DNA of 23,889 bases from Alphaproteobacteria bacterium (GCA_021639925.1 JAJXEL010000005.1:3899-27787); one strand, 5' to 3'; positions 7,609 through 15,198 are shown, numbered from the stretch's first letter. Program-made: numbers and translations. The notes: generated by a model from the sequence alone, not told the origin.

Positions 7609-7935
7609 ATGACAAACAAAACCCTTACCGTTTCCGAAGAAGACGCTCTGGCTTTGCTGCGTTCGGCGACAAATATATCGCATGCCCGCCAGACAGGCGA
7701 CAAAACAGATCTGACAATCGCTCTGGACGAAAATATGCAGCTGTGGACAGCCATTCAGACGCTGGTTTCCCGCCGCGACCACCCCTTGAACGAAACGGCC
7801 AAAAACAATCTGATTAAACTGGCAAACTTCGTTGTCGCGAAAACGATTAAATACGGCTGCGATGCTTGCGATAAAACGCTTGATACTTTGGAAAATATGA
7901 ATTTGCAGATTGCCGAAGGTCTGTTGGAACATTAA
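7609..7935 (+). CDS. flaF: FlaF-like flagellin regulator
   Basis: This 108-residue all-helical protein resembles FlaF. FlaF is a small alphaproteobacterial protein needed for flagellin secretion or translation, and it works with the flagellin mRNA regulator FlbT. The supporting stretch runs from the NMQLW motif (about 44-48) through RRDHPLNETAKNNLIKLANFV, which follows the family pattern of a LW helix, a 'NPLP'-like turn and an 'N-L--LA-FV' helix. The ATG at 7609 has AAGGAG at ideal spacing. The in-frame ATG 18 bases upstream has no such site. It is the last gene of the flgF operon, followed by a strong terminator. The assignment rests on pattern memory, and FlbT and flagellin genes are not in view. 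Confidence 0.62.
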   Translation: MTNKTLTVSEEDALALLRSATNISHARQTGDKTDLTIALDENMQLWTAIQTLVSRRDHPLNETAKNNLIKLANFVVAKTIKYGCDACDKTLDTLENMNLQIAEGLLEH

Positions 7936-7956
7936 TCCGGCACGGATATTTTGCCT

Positions 7957-7983
7957 AAAACCCCCGTTTATACGGGGGTTTTT
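7957..7983 (+). terminator. Intrinsic terminator of the flgF-flaF operon
   Basis: AAAACCCCCGT and ACGGGGGTTTT pair around the four-base loop TTAT, and five T residues follow the G-run. It ends the plus-strand flagellar operon, 22 bases after flaF. The A-run on the other side would let it act in both directions. Confidence 0.92.
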
Positions 7984-8111
7984 CATGACAAATTGCCTAA
8001 ATTCGTCACAATTAAAAGATTACCGATAAGAAAAAAACAGGTAAAACAAGACGTTAAATATTTTTTTCCCCGAAAGAAAAAAGAACCATAATTCCGCCAC
8101 ATTTTTTTTAT

Positions 8112-8223
8112 ACTCTGAAAGAGTAAGGAAAATACTTTCCTTTCGGAGGAGAGGCCGAATAAAAAAACATTTCAGCCTTCTTGTACACTCAAACGGGGCA
8201 GAAAAACCTGCCCCGTTTTTTTT
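8112..8223 (+). ncRNA. Candidate small RNA in the gap between flaF and atpG
   Basis: Three small hairpins lie end to end: ACTCT-GAA-AGAGT (8112-8124), AAGGAAA-ATAC-TTTCCTT (8125-8142) and TTCGG-AGGAGAGG-CCGAA (8142-8159). An A-rich linker follows, then a strong plus-strand terminator at 8191-8223. No plus-strand gene needs that terminator, because flaF already has its own. TATACT at 8109-8114 could be a -10 box, giving a transcript of about 100 bases that starts after the first hairpin, but no good -35 is seen. No reading frame follows the exposed GGAGGAG. Unpaired GGA motifs are typical of CsrA-binding or anti-anti-SD RNAs, but its role is unknown. Confidence 0.42.
8191..8223 (+). terminator. 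Strong intrinsic terminator, plus-strand orientation
   Basis: AAACGGGGCAG and CTGCCCCGTTT pair perfectly around AAAAAC, and a run of eight T residues (8216-8223) follows on the plus strand. Read on the minus strand it starts right after the atpG stop, but only three T residues follow. It may stop atp transcripts too, less efficiently. Confidence 0.88.
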
Positions 8224-9115
8224 ATTTCTTTTTTTGGGTACGCAGCGCTTCCGCCCCGGAAACAACGTCCAACAGCTCTGTCGTAATATTTTCCTGACGC
8301 ATCTGTTGATATTCCAGATTCATTGCTTCCAGATTTTCGTCAATATTCTTTTCGGCGGCTTGCATCGTCGTCAGACGCATATGATGTTCCGCCGACAAAG
8401 CTTCCGTAATCGCCGTTGATAACTCAATCAGCAGACGTTCTTTCAGCAGCGCCGAATAAATCGTCTGCGGCGGTAAAGTATATGTCGGGAAATTCCGGCC
8501 CGGCCACCCCATTTTTTTCAAACGATCCAGCCATTCCGTCCCCAGCGGCATCAGCAAAGTCGACGTCGGCAAAACGCTGACGCCGCGTTTTTCGCTGTAA
8601 TAAACGTAAACATGCGTAATATGGTTCGTCCGCATGTATTCTTCCGCGGTAACCAAAACCGAAGCCGCCGTTTTGCTGACGGCTTTAACAGAATTGGAAA
8701 TCGGATAACTTTCGACCATATTCCATTGATTGCGCATCAGCTGCCCGATAATTTGCCGCCCGACGGCAATAAAAGCGGTTTGGTTAATCCGGAACCCTTT
8801 TTCCGTCAACGATTTCTGCGCAAACCGGACGACTTCGCGGTTCATTTTGCCGACCAGCCCCGTATCCGAACCGATTAAAACCGCCAGGACACGCCGGGAT
8901 TCAGACTTGACACGAGGTTCTTTCGGCAATTCCAGATCCCCGTTTTTCATCAACGCCACCGCCCCCAGATTAATCGTGCGGCCGTATTCGATCAAAGACT
9001 TTAAAGCCGTGTCATACTGAATAATGCTGACGGCGGACAGCGATTTCATCGTCGAAACGATCGACCGCAGATCCTGCGTCGTTTTTATCCGCTTTTGAAG
9101 TCCTTCAATATCCAT
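8222..9115 (-). CDS. atpG: N-ATPase gamma subunit
   Basis: The gamma subunit is the central shaft that links ATP hydrolysis in the alpha-beta ring to rotation of the c ring. The 297-residue protein keeps both terminal helices. The N-terminal one starts IEGLQKRIKTTQDLRSIVSTMKSL in outline. The C-terminal one has YQQMRQENITTELLDVVSGAEAL (about 267-290), equivalent to the RQ-IT-EL-EIV-GA-AL signature. The middle is strongly divergent from ordinary F-type gamma, as is usual for the N-ATPase family. AGGA lies six bases before the ATG. It is the last gene of the nine-gene operon and stops directly before a hairpin. Confidence 0.93.
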   Translation of the reverse strand: MDIEGLQKRIKTTQDLRSIVSTMKSLSAVSIIQYDTALKSLIEYGRTINLGAVALMKNGDLELPKEPRVKSESRRVLAVLIGSDTGLVGKMNREVVRFAQKSLTEKGFRINQTAFIAVGRQIIGQLMRNQWNMVESYPISNSVKAVSKTAASVLVTAEEYMRTNHITHVYVYYSEKRGVSVLPTSTLLMPLGTEWLDRLKKMGWPGRNFPTYTLPPQTIYSALLKERLLIELSTAITEALSAEHHMRLTTMQAAEKNIDENLEAMNLEYQQMRQENITTELLDVVSGAEALRTQKKK

Positions 9116-9123
9116 GCCGTTTC

Positions 9124-10653
9124 CTACACCTGTTTTGCGGACAAAACGCGTTCGTTAATCAAAGCTTCCCGGATATCGTCAGCCAACGCCTTCTTGCGTT
9201 CCGGCGATAATTTTTCCCGGTGCAGAATCTGTTCCGCCGTTTCTTTGTGCGTCGTTTTCATCAGCTGGGCAATAACGCGATAAGCTTTTTCCCTTAACTT
9301 GTCGGTCACATTATCCAACAGCCCTTCCGTCGTCGCGAATAAAACGGCGATCTGTTCCACGACGGGAACCGGCGCGAACTGTTTTTGCTGCATCACGGCA
9401 CGGATAGACCGCCCGCGCTTTAACTGTTTTTCCGTTTCCGCGTCCAGATGCGAACGGAATTTCGCGAAACTTTCCAATTCTTCGAACTGGGAAAAAGCCA
9501 GCTTCAGCGGTCCGACCAAAGAACTGTACGCCGGCAGCTGCGCGTCCCCGCCCACACGCGAAACGGAACGCCCCGTATCAATCGCGGGCAGGATCCCTTT
9601 TTGGAACATCGGCGAAGACAAATAAATCTGACCGTCCGTAATGGAAATAATATTTGTCGGGATATAAGCGGAAATATTCTGCGCTTCGGTTTCGACAATC
9701 GGCAGAGCCGTCAGCGAACCGCCGCCGTATTCGGGACGCAAGCGCGTCGAACGTTCCAATAAACGGGAATGAATATAGAAAATATCCCCCGGGAAAGCTT
9801 CGCGGCCGGGCGGACGGCGCAGCAGCAAAGACAGTTCGCGGTATGCGCGCGCATGATTTGTCAAATCGTCGTAAATCACCAAAACGTCCCGGCCTTTTTC
9901 CATAAAGTATTCGCCAATTGCCGTTGCCGCATACGGCGCAATATACTGCATGCCCGCGGTTTCGTCGCCTGAAGCGGCCACAACGATCGTGTTTTTCATC
10001 ACGTCGTATTTTTTCAGGCTGTCAACCACGCGGGCGATAGCCGTTCCGCGCTGCGCGATGGCGCAATAAATACAGATCACGTCCGTATTTTTCTGATTGA
10101 TAATCGCGTCAACGGCCAAAGCCGTTTTTCCCGTCTGCCTGTCACCCAAAATCAATTCACGCTGGCCGCGGCCGATCGGCGTAAAGGAATCGATGGCTTT
10201 AATCCCGGTCTGCAACGGCGTGGAAACAGGCGCGCGCGCCATAATCGGGTACGCTTCGCGTTCGATTTTCCGCCGGTTGACCGTAACGATACGGCCCGCG
10301 CCGTCCAAAGGATTTCCCAGCGGATCAATCACGCGCCCCAGCAGGCGTTCGCCTACGGGAACGTCAACGACGCGCCCGGTACGGTAAACGCGGTCGCCGG
10401 CCTTAATTTCGTCCGGCTGGTTTAAAAACACGACCCCGACGGAATTTTCCGACAGTGTAAATGTCATTCCCATGACGTTATTCGGGAACATCAGCAATTC
10501 TTCCATCTGAACATTGTCCAGACGGGAAACTTCCGCCGTTCCACCGGAAACAGAAGACACCGTGCTGATTTCTTCAATACTCATTTTGGCGGATTGAAGG
10601 TCAATCGTATCCTGAACAACGCCGAAAACGTCTTTGACTGCTTCTATTAACAT
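9124..10653 (-). CDS. atpA: N-ATPase alpha subunit
   Basis: This is the non-catalytic nucleotide-binding subunit of the hexameric head. The 509-residue protein has a P-loop GDRQTGKT at 170-177 and the stretch QYIAPYAATAIGEYF, where F-type alpha has QYIAPYAGCAMGEEF. The SVSR arginine finger that reaches the catalytic site of beta is kept (in DTGRSVSRVGG). The N-terminal segment that docks delta in F-type enzymes differs from the usual sequence, which fits the absence of a separate delta gene. The ribosome site is weak (GGA). Order and sequence place it in the N-ATPase family rather than the housekeeping F-ATPase. Confidence 0.95.
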   Translation of the reverse strand: MLIEAVKDVFGVVQDTIDLQSAKMSIEEISTVSSVSGGTAEVSRLDNVQMEELLMFPNNVMGMTFTLSENSVGVVFLNQPDEIKAGDRVYRTGRVVDVPVGERLLGRVIDPLGNPLDGAGRIVTVNRRKIEREAYPIMARAPVSTPLQTGIKAIDSFTPIGRGQRELILGDRQTGKTALAVDAIINQKNTDVICIYCAIAQRGTAIARVVDSLKKYDVMKNTIVVAASGDETAGMQYIAPYAATAIGEYFMEKGRDVLVIYDDLTNHARAYRELSLLLRRPPGREAFPGDIFYIHSRLLERSTRLRPEYGGGSLTALPIVETEAQNISAYIPTNIISITDGQIYLSSPMFQKGILPAIDTGRSVSRVGGDAQLPAYSSLVGPLKLAFSQFEELESFAKFRSHLDAETEKQLKRGRSIRAVMQQKQFAPVPVVEQIAVLFATTEGLLDNVTDKLREKAYRVIAQLMKTTHKETAEQILHREKLSPERKKALADDIREALINERVLSAKQV

Positions 10654-10671
10654 TTTGTTTCCGTTCTTTTA

Positions 10672-11454
10672 TCAGTTTTCTTCACGGCTTAACCGCAAAG
10701 AAATGTTTTCCAGGGCATCATGCATTTTTGCCGTAAAGGTATTCAGATAATCGTCCAAATTCCAGGAAACGACGTTTCCGTTTACGGAAAATTCAATGCC
10801 GCACAACAAACGCGGGTTGACGTCAAAAACGAACTGCGGATTTTCGATTTCCAGAATTTCCGACAGCATTTTTTTCAACCCTTCCTGCGCTTCGGGCGTC
10901 AGCTCTTCAGAAGTCGAAATCTGCAAAGGAACGTCTTCGGTATCTGCCGCCAGGAATTTTTTGTCTTTTAAAGACAAATCTTCCAGCTGGTGCTTGAATA
11001 CGGAAATGAAGCGTTCTTCCAGTTCTTCATCGGCCATGCGTTTAAACGCCTTGCGGGCAAATTCCAGGAAATTGGAAACGACCGTCTGGCGGACTTCGTT
11101 GATCATCAAAGCCTTTTCGCGGTCCAGTTCCTGCTGCCACAGCAGGCGTTTTTCCAGAATTTCCGCCTGAACTTCATGTTCCAGTTCTTTACGCAGGTTT
11201 TCCGCTTCTTCGCGGGCTTCTTTTAAAATCTGCGTGCGTTCGTTATCAATCGCCAGATAACGTTTGTTCAGTTCGTCCAGCTTTTTTTCCGCATCGGCAG
11301 CCAGTTCTTCGGCGTTCTGAATTTCCCCGGCGATATGTTTTTCGCGCTTGTCAATCGCGACCAGCAAAGGCTTGTATAAAAACTTGTACAAAGCCCAGGC
11401 TAAAATCGTGAAATTGACGATCTGCGCCAGTATTGTGGTAAAATCTACAGACAT
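10672..11454 (-). CDS. atpF: N-ATPase b subunit with a C-terminal delta-like domain
   Basis: Subunit b is the peripheral stalk. The 260-residue protein is much longer than a standard b subunit (about 160). Residues 6-28 form the membrane helix, ending in the typical YKFLYKPLLVAIDKR. Residues 35-150 form a long charged coiled coil. Residues 175-245 resemble the C-terminal part of delta/OSCP: an S-E-ELTPEAQEGLKK helix, then a strand pair with NPRLLCGIEFSVNG and a VVSWNLDDYL end. In F-type delta this is the LIGGI-V--GD-V-D-S---L region. The operon has no separate delta gene, so this domain probably takes its place. AAGGA lies eight bases before the ATG. Confidence 0.9.
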   Translation of the reverse strand: MSVDFTTILAQIVNFTILAWALYKFLYKPLLVAIDKREKHIAGEIQNAEELAADAEKKLDELNKRYLAIDNERTQILKEAREEAENLRKELEHEVQAEILEKRLLWQQELDREKALMINEVRQTVVSNFLEFARKAFKRMADEELEERFISVFKHQLEDLSLKDKKFLAADTEDVPLQISTSEELTPEAQEGLKKMLSEILEIENPQFVFDVNPRLLCGIEFSVNGNVVSWNLDDYLNTFTAKMHDALENISLRLSREEN

Positions 11455-11494
11455 GTTTCAAATCCTTATCTGTTTGTTGAAAGCCGGGCCGCTC

Positions 11495-11773
11495 TTATTT
11501 CACGGCGGCGCTGACCGCATACTGCCAGAACGGATTTGCAAACAACAAAATCATGGCGACGACAAAGCAGTAAATACCTGACGTTTCGATAATTGCCAAA
11601 GAAATAAACATCGTACGCGAAATTGATCCGGCTTCATCGGGCTGCTGAGCCAGCGACGTCAGACCGGACGCGACGGCATATCCTTCGGCCAAACCGGCGG
11701 CGCTTGCCCCGATGCACAGACAAAAACCTGCGGTAAAAATTGAAATGGAACCTAAAATTGCAACTAAATCCAT
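11495..11773 (-). CDS. atpE: N-ATPase c subunit (rotor ring), two carboxylates per hairpin
   Basis: Subunit c forms the ion-carrying rotor ring in the membrane. The 92-residue protein is a two-helix hairpin. The outer-helix carboxylate is Glu63 in IIETSGIY, and Thr64, Ser65 and Tyr68 follow where Na-binding c subunits carry hydroxyl ligands. Helix 1 has Glu30 (LAEGYA) at the place of the Gln32 Na ligand of Ilyobacter, and Ala26 replaces its Pro28. The polar loop reads AQQPD instead of the usual RQP. Both the paired carboxylates and QQP are, to my knowledge, typical of N-ATPases. The coupling ion (Na or H) cannot be decided from sequence. CAGGAGGA gives a strong ribosome site, as needed for a multi-copy subunit. 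Confidence 0.96.
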   Translation of the reverse strand: MDLVAILGSISIFTAGFCLCIGASAAGLAEGYAVASGLTSLAQQPDEAGSISRTMFISLAIIETSGIYCFVVAMILLFANPFWQYAVSAAVK

Positions 11774-11791
11774 AATACAGTCCTCCTGTTT

Positions 11792-12520
11792 TTATAATGT
11801 TTCGTTTATCGCAGCTTGTTTTTTGTCTTGTGACGAAACAAGATCTTCTTCTTCTTCATGAACGGAAGAAATATACATCAGCGCCAGCATCGCAAAAATA
11901 TAAGCCTGAATCATACCGGTAAAAAGCCCCAGCACCTGCATGGGCAAAGGCAGAATGAAAGGAACGAGCATTAAACAAATCGATCCGATGATAACGCCCG
12001 ATAAAACGTTGCCGAACAAACGGACGGCCATCGCCCCTGTCGAAGTCAGTTCGCTTAAAATATTGAACGGCAACATTGCCGGGGACGGTTCCAGATATTT
12101 TTTCAGATATCTTTTCAGCCCCGCGTTTTTGATCCCGAAAAACGGAATTCCCAACAATACCATAAAGGCCAGCGCCGCCGTCGTAGACAGCGAAGCCGTC
12201 GGCGATTTGAATTCCGGAATCAACGTTAAAAAGTTACATGTTAAAATGAACAGGAACAACGTTCCGATAAACGGCAGATACGTCATCGGATTTTTCCCCG
12301 ACGTCATTTCATGAATCTGGCCGTAAATGGCTTTGACCAATACTTCCATTCCCGTCTGCCAATGAGAAACCTTGTCGCCTGTTTTCAAATGACGGGTCGC
12401 CAGCCATGAAACCAGCATTAAAACAGCCATGACGATCCATGTCGACGCGATCGTCCAGTTGACGGGAATATTCCAGTACGGCAGATAAAAGGCTATTTGT
12501 TCATCATATAATTCCAACAT
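11792..12520 (-). CDS. atpB: N-ATPase a subunit (ion channel)
   Basis: Subunit a holds the two half-channels through which ions reach the c ring. The 242-residue protein has about six membrane segments. The essential arginine sits in MAVRLFGNVLSG, matching the LRLFGN signature of the family, with the ELTSTGA helix before it. The last helix ends in IQAYIFAMLALMYISS, followed by an acidic, Glu-rich cytoplasmic tail (HEEEEDL). AAGGAGA lies seven bases before the ATG. It sits between atpR and atpE, the fixed order of N-ATPase operons. Confidence 0.95.
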   Translation of the reverse strand: MLELYDEQIAFYLPYWNIPVNWTIASTWIVMAVLMLVSWLATRHLKTGDKVSHWQTGMEVLVKAIYGQIHEMTSGKNPMTYLPFIGTLFLFILTCNFLTLIPEFKSPTASLSTTAALAFMVLLGIPFFGIKNAGLKRYLKKYLEPSPAMLPFNILSELTSTGAMAVRLFGNVLSGVIIGSICLMLVPFILPLPMQVLGLFTGMIQAYIFAMLALMYISSVHEEEEDLVSSQDKKQAAINETL

Positions 12521-12533
12521 ACCGGATTCTCCT

Positions 12534-12827
12534 TTAACGCGTTTCTTTTACTGTTTTTTGTTTCACAATGCGGACGATCAGAAATCTGGCCGCCAGCAGC
12601 CCCGCGGCGCCGCCCAGCAGCATTTGCGGGTCATGGCGCGCCAACAGGAACAACCCGCCGCATAAAACGACCGACCGGAACAACCAGCTGAAAAACAAAA
12701 ACATTTTTTTATGTTCGATATTTTTAATCCGTCGCACGGACCACCACAACCCGCCGAAATAAAGGCACCCCAGCAACGCGCCCGCAGCCAGGCCGGCCAT
12801 AACGGAAAAGGGCATAAATTCCGACAT
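12534..12827 (-). CDS. atpR: N-ATPase accessory membrane protein AtpR
   Basis: This 97-residue protein has three predicted membrane helices: about 8-30 (ending in YFGGLWWSVRR), 42-62 and 67-88. Arginines lie within or near the last two helices (SWLFRSVV, AARFLIVR). Buried arginines are typical of AtpR and are thought to contact the c-subunit carboxylates during ring assembly. AtpR occurs only in N-ATPase operons, so it is diagnostic for the family. The start overlaps the atpQ stop by one base (TAATG), and the gene lies just before atpB. Confidence 0.88.
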   Translation of the reverse strand: MSEFMPFSVMAGLAAGALLGCLYFGGLWWSVRRIKNIEHKKMFLFFSWLFRSVVLCGGLFLLARHDPQMLLGGAAGLLAARFLIVRIVKQKTVKETR

Positions 12828-13279
12828 TATTCCTTTTCCTCCTCTTCTTTTTCCCCGGCGGGATCGTCTTCCGTAAAATCCGGCCGTTTTTCGCCGTTTT
12901 CCATAGACGAAGCCTGCGCCTGATCAACCAAAGCGTTGCGGCGATTTTGTTCTTTTTGCGCCCGGTCAATTCCTTCGCGTTTCAACCACTGCCAGGCGCT
13001 GAATACGCCGACCAAAAACCCCAGCAGCAAAAAATTCAGCGTCCAGGAAACGGAAGCAACCTTATAATGCGCGTCCAGCCACCGGCCCAGCAGCACTCCC
13101 AAAAAAGTGGGGATCGGAATATTCCAGCCCAAAGCCCCCAGAAAAGCCAACCCCATCGCCGGTTTAAAAGCGTCTTTGTCCGTTTTGTTGACTAAATGCC
13201 GCGACGCGCGTTTAGCCAGCCTTTCCGCCAAAGCGTTTTCCGATTTTGTCTGAGCCCTTTTAGATGAGTCAAGATCCAT
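12827..13279 (-). CDS. atpQ: N-ATPase accessory membrane protein AtpQ (AtpI/AtpZ-like)
   Basis: This 150-residue protein has a basic N-terminal third and a two-helix AtpI/AtpZ-like membrane part at about 44-110. The loop has the characteristic PIPTFLGVLLGRWLDAHY, including GRWLD. A highly charged tail rich in Glu and Lys follows. AtpI-type proteins help assemble c rings or carry divalent cations, and the N-ATPase version is called AtpQ. It starts only two bases after atpC ends and is coupled to atpR by overlapping stop and start codons. Confidence 0.85.
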   Translation of the reverse strand: MDLDSSKRAQTKSENALAERLAKRASRHLVNKTDKDAFKPAMGLAFLGALGWNIPIPTFLGVLLGRWLDAHYKVASVSWTLNFLLLGFLVGVFSAWQWLKREGIDRAQKEQNRRNALVDQAQASSMENGEKRPDFTEDDPAGEKEEEEKE

Positions 13280-13281
13280 GA

Positions 13282-13704
13282 TTACCCTTTCAACTGATCC
13301 GGCTGATTGTTGATATTTCTGAACATAACGCGGCGTGTCAGACCGACTTCCAAACGCGCCATGGCGGCGTTGACGGATTTGCGGTTTTCTTCGTCCTTTT
13401 TAAATTCTTCCGCAATCGTGCGCGATAATTCTTCCAGATTTTCACTGATCACCGCGCGGTGAACGGACAGCAGAACCGTCGTGTTGTCCTTGACCAAAAC
13501 GCCGCTGTCGCAGGCCATATACACTTCATGCCCCGGATTTTTTTCGTCCAAAGGTTCAAAAGAAACCAGCCCGGGCACGATTACCGTTACGAAATCGGCG
13601 TGCTTGGGCAAAAACGTAAACGAACCGTCCAGCGCGTCAAAACGAATACGCGCAATCTGTTCGTCAACAATAACCCCGGCCGGCGTAAGTGTTTTTAACC
13701 TCAT
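13282..13704 (-). CDS. atpC: N-ATPase epsilon subunit
   Basis: The epsilon subunit is part of the central stalk and can inhibit ATP hydrolysis. The 140-residue protein has the N-terminal beta-sandwich. It begins MRLKTLTPAGVI and contains the DGSFTFLPKHADFVTVIVPG stretch (F-type: G-L-I---HA----L-PG). A helical C-terminal part of about 45 residues (NLEELSRTIAEEFKKDEENRK and beyond) ends in an extra MFRNINNQPDQLKG tail. Its ATG overlaps the atpD stop as ATGA, which shows tight coupling with beta. The sequence is distant from housekeeping epsilon but keeps the fold markers. Confidence 0.9.
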   Translation of the reverse strand: MRLKTLTPAGVIVDEQIARIRFDALDGSFTFLPKHADFVTVIVPGLVSFEPLDEKNPGHEVYMACDSGVLVKDNTTVLLSVHRAVISENLEELSRTIAEEFKKDEENRKSVNAAMARLEVGLTRRVMFRNINNQPDQLKG

Positions 13705-15131
13705 GCTGCGCTTTCCGTTTCCTTCGTCTTTTCCGCTTTTTCCAAAACGTCTTCCAACGTTCCGACCATATAAAAAGCATTTTCGGGAACATCGTCCATT
13801 TCCCCGGACAAAATCTTTTCACACCCGCGCAACGTGTCCTCCAGCTCGACGGAACGGCCTTCCATACCTGTGAAATGGAACGTCGTAAAGAACGGCTGCG
13901 TTAAAAAACGTTCCAGCTTTCTGGCCTTTAAAACCGTTTTTTGGTCGTTTTCGGGTAATTCGTCAAATCCCAGCATGGCGATAATATCTTTTAATTCTTC
14001 GTATTCCGCCAAAGTTCTGCGCACGGCGGTCGCCACGCGGTAATGGCGTTCCCCGACGGTCAGAGGCGTCAGCATATTCGATCCCGACGCCAGCGGGTCA
14101 ACCGCCGGATACAGCCCCTGCGCCACGCGGGCACGGGACAAAACGATATTTGAAGACAAATGCGCGAACGTATGGCTGGCAGACGGATCGGTTAAATCGT
14201 CGGCGGGCACGTAAACAGCCTGAATGGACGTAATCGCCCCCGTCGCCGTAGAAGCGATTCTTTCCTGCAAAGAAGCGATTTCCGTTGCCAAAGACGGCTG
14301 ATATCCGACGCGCGACGGCATCTGTCCCATCAAGACGGAAATTTCGGATCCGGCCTGGACAAAGCGGAACACATTGTCAATCAGCAAAAGCACGTCCTGT
14401 TTTTTTTCATCGCGGAAATATTCCGCCATAGCCAAAGCCGCATGCGCCACACGGAAACGGATCCCCGGCGCTTCGTTCATCTGGCCGAACATCATGATTG
14501 TTTTATCCAAAACGCCGGCGTCGCGCATTTCACGGTACAGCTGTTCGCCTTCGCGGCAGCGTTCGCCCACGCCGCAGAACAAAGAAACGCCTTCATACCG
14601 TCCGACCATATTGTTGATCATTTCGGTAATCAAAACCGTTTTTCCGACCCCCGCGCCGCCGAACAAACCGGCTTTTCCGCCGCGTTCCATCGGCGCCAGC
14701 AGGTCAATCGCCTTGATACCGGACACGAAAACCTTTGAATCCACGCTGCGCCTTGCCAGCGGCAGAGAATGGTTGTGAATGGGCCGGCGTTCCGTCGCTT
14801 CCAGTTCGGCGCCGCCGTCAATAACGTTTCCGAACACATTGAACATGCGCCCCAGAATTTTATCCCCGACAGGGACGGTCAGCATGTGTTCCGTATCGAC
14901 GACTTCCTGGCCCCGGGCCAATCCTCTGGTCGGCCCCATCGCCAGCCCGCGTACGGTCTGCGCGTCCAGATGCGCCTGGACTTCGATTACCAGGCTTCGG
15001 TCTTCTCCGGTTCTCAGTTCGTTGAAAACGGCAGGCAGTTTATCTTCAAAACGGATATCGACAACACTGCCCTGAATAGCTGTAATATAACCGACATTTT
15101 CTTGTAATTGATTTTCTTCTTTTTCTGTCAT
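13701..15131 (-). CDS. atpD: N-ATPase beta subunit (catalytic)
   Basis: This is the catalytic subunit of the rotary ATPase. The 476-residue protein has the P-loop GGAGVGKT at 158-165 and the general base Glu190 in GVGERCREG, where most betas have GERTREG. It also has the stretch SALRGQMP-like SVLMGQMPSRVGYQPSLA and a DELPEND motif in place of DELSEED. It comes first, and the order atpD-C-Q-R-B-E-F-A-G differs from the F-type atpBEFHAGDC order and matches N-ATPases. The ATG at 15131 was chosen over an in-frame TTG at 15146, which lacks a ribosome site and would leave a leader of about 17 bases. The site before the ATG is itself weak. Confidence 0.95.
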   Translation of the reverse strand: MTEKEENQLQENVGYITAIQGSVVDIRFEDKLPAVFNELRTGEDRSLVIEVQAHLDAQTVRGLAMGPTRGLARGQEVVDTEHMLTVPVGDKILGRMFNVFGNVIDGGAELEATERRPIHNHSLPLARRSVDSKVFVSGIKAIDLLAPMERGGKAGLFGGAGVGKTVLITEMINNMVGRYEGVSLFCGVGERCREGEQLYREMRDAGVLDKTIMMFGQMNEAPGIRFRVAHAALAMAEYFRDEKKQDVLLLIDNVFRFVQAGSEISVLMGQMPSRVGYQPSLATEIASLQERIASTATGAITSIQAVYVPADDLTDPSASHTFAHLSSNIVLSRARVAQGLYPAVDPLASGSNMLTPLTVGERHYRVATAVRRTLAEYEELKDIIAMLGFDELPENDQKTVLKARKLERFLTQPFFTTFHFTGMEGRSVELEDTLRGCEKILSGEMDDVPENAFYMVGTLEDVLEKAEKTKETESAA

Positions 15132-15169
15132 GGGGCTTTTTCTCAAATCTAAGAGGCTGAATACAGATG

Positions 15170-15198
15170 ACTATAAAAAAAGTAACTTTTTATTTCAA
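15170..15198 (-). promoter_or_regulatory. Sigma-70-type promoter of the N-ATPase operon
   Basis: On the minus strand, TTGAAA (15193-15198) and TATAGT (15170-15175) are separated by exactly 17 bases in a very A/T-rich region. Transcription should start near 15163, giving a leader of about 30 bases before the atpD ATG. Confidence 0.62.

Noticed and set aside
8020..8265. An 81-codon minus-strand frame covering the gap next to atpG.
   Set aside because: It spans the terminator and hairpin region, has low-complexity Phe/Lys-rich translation and overlaps the atpG end.
13701..15131. Reading the ATPase as the housekeeping F-type enzyme.
   Set aside because: Gene order, atpQ/atpR, the missing delta gene and the subunit c motifs all fit the N-ATPase family instead.
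15132..15146. TTG at 15146 as the start of atpD.
   Set aside because: There is no ribosome site before it and it would begin about 17 bases from the predicted transcription start. The ATG at 15131 is the simpler choice, though not certain.
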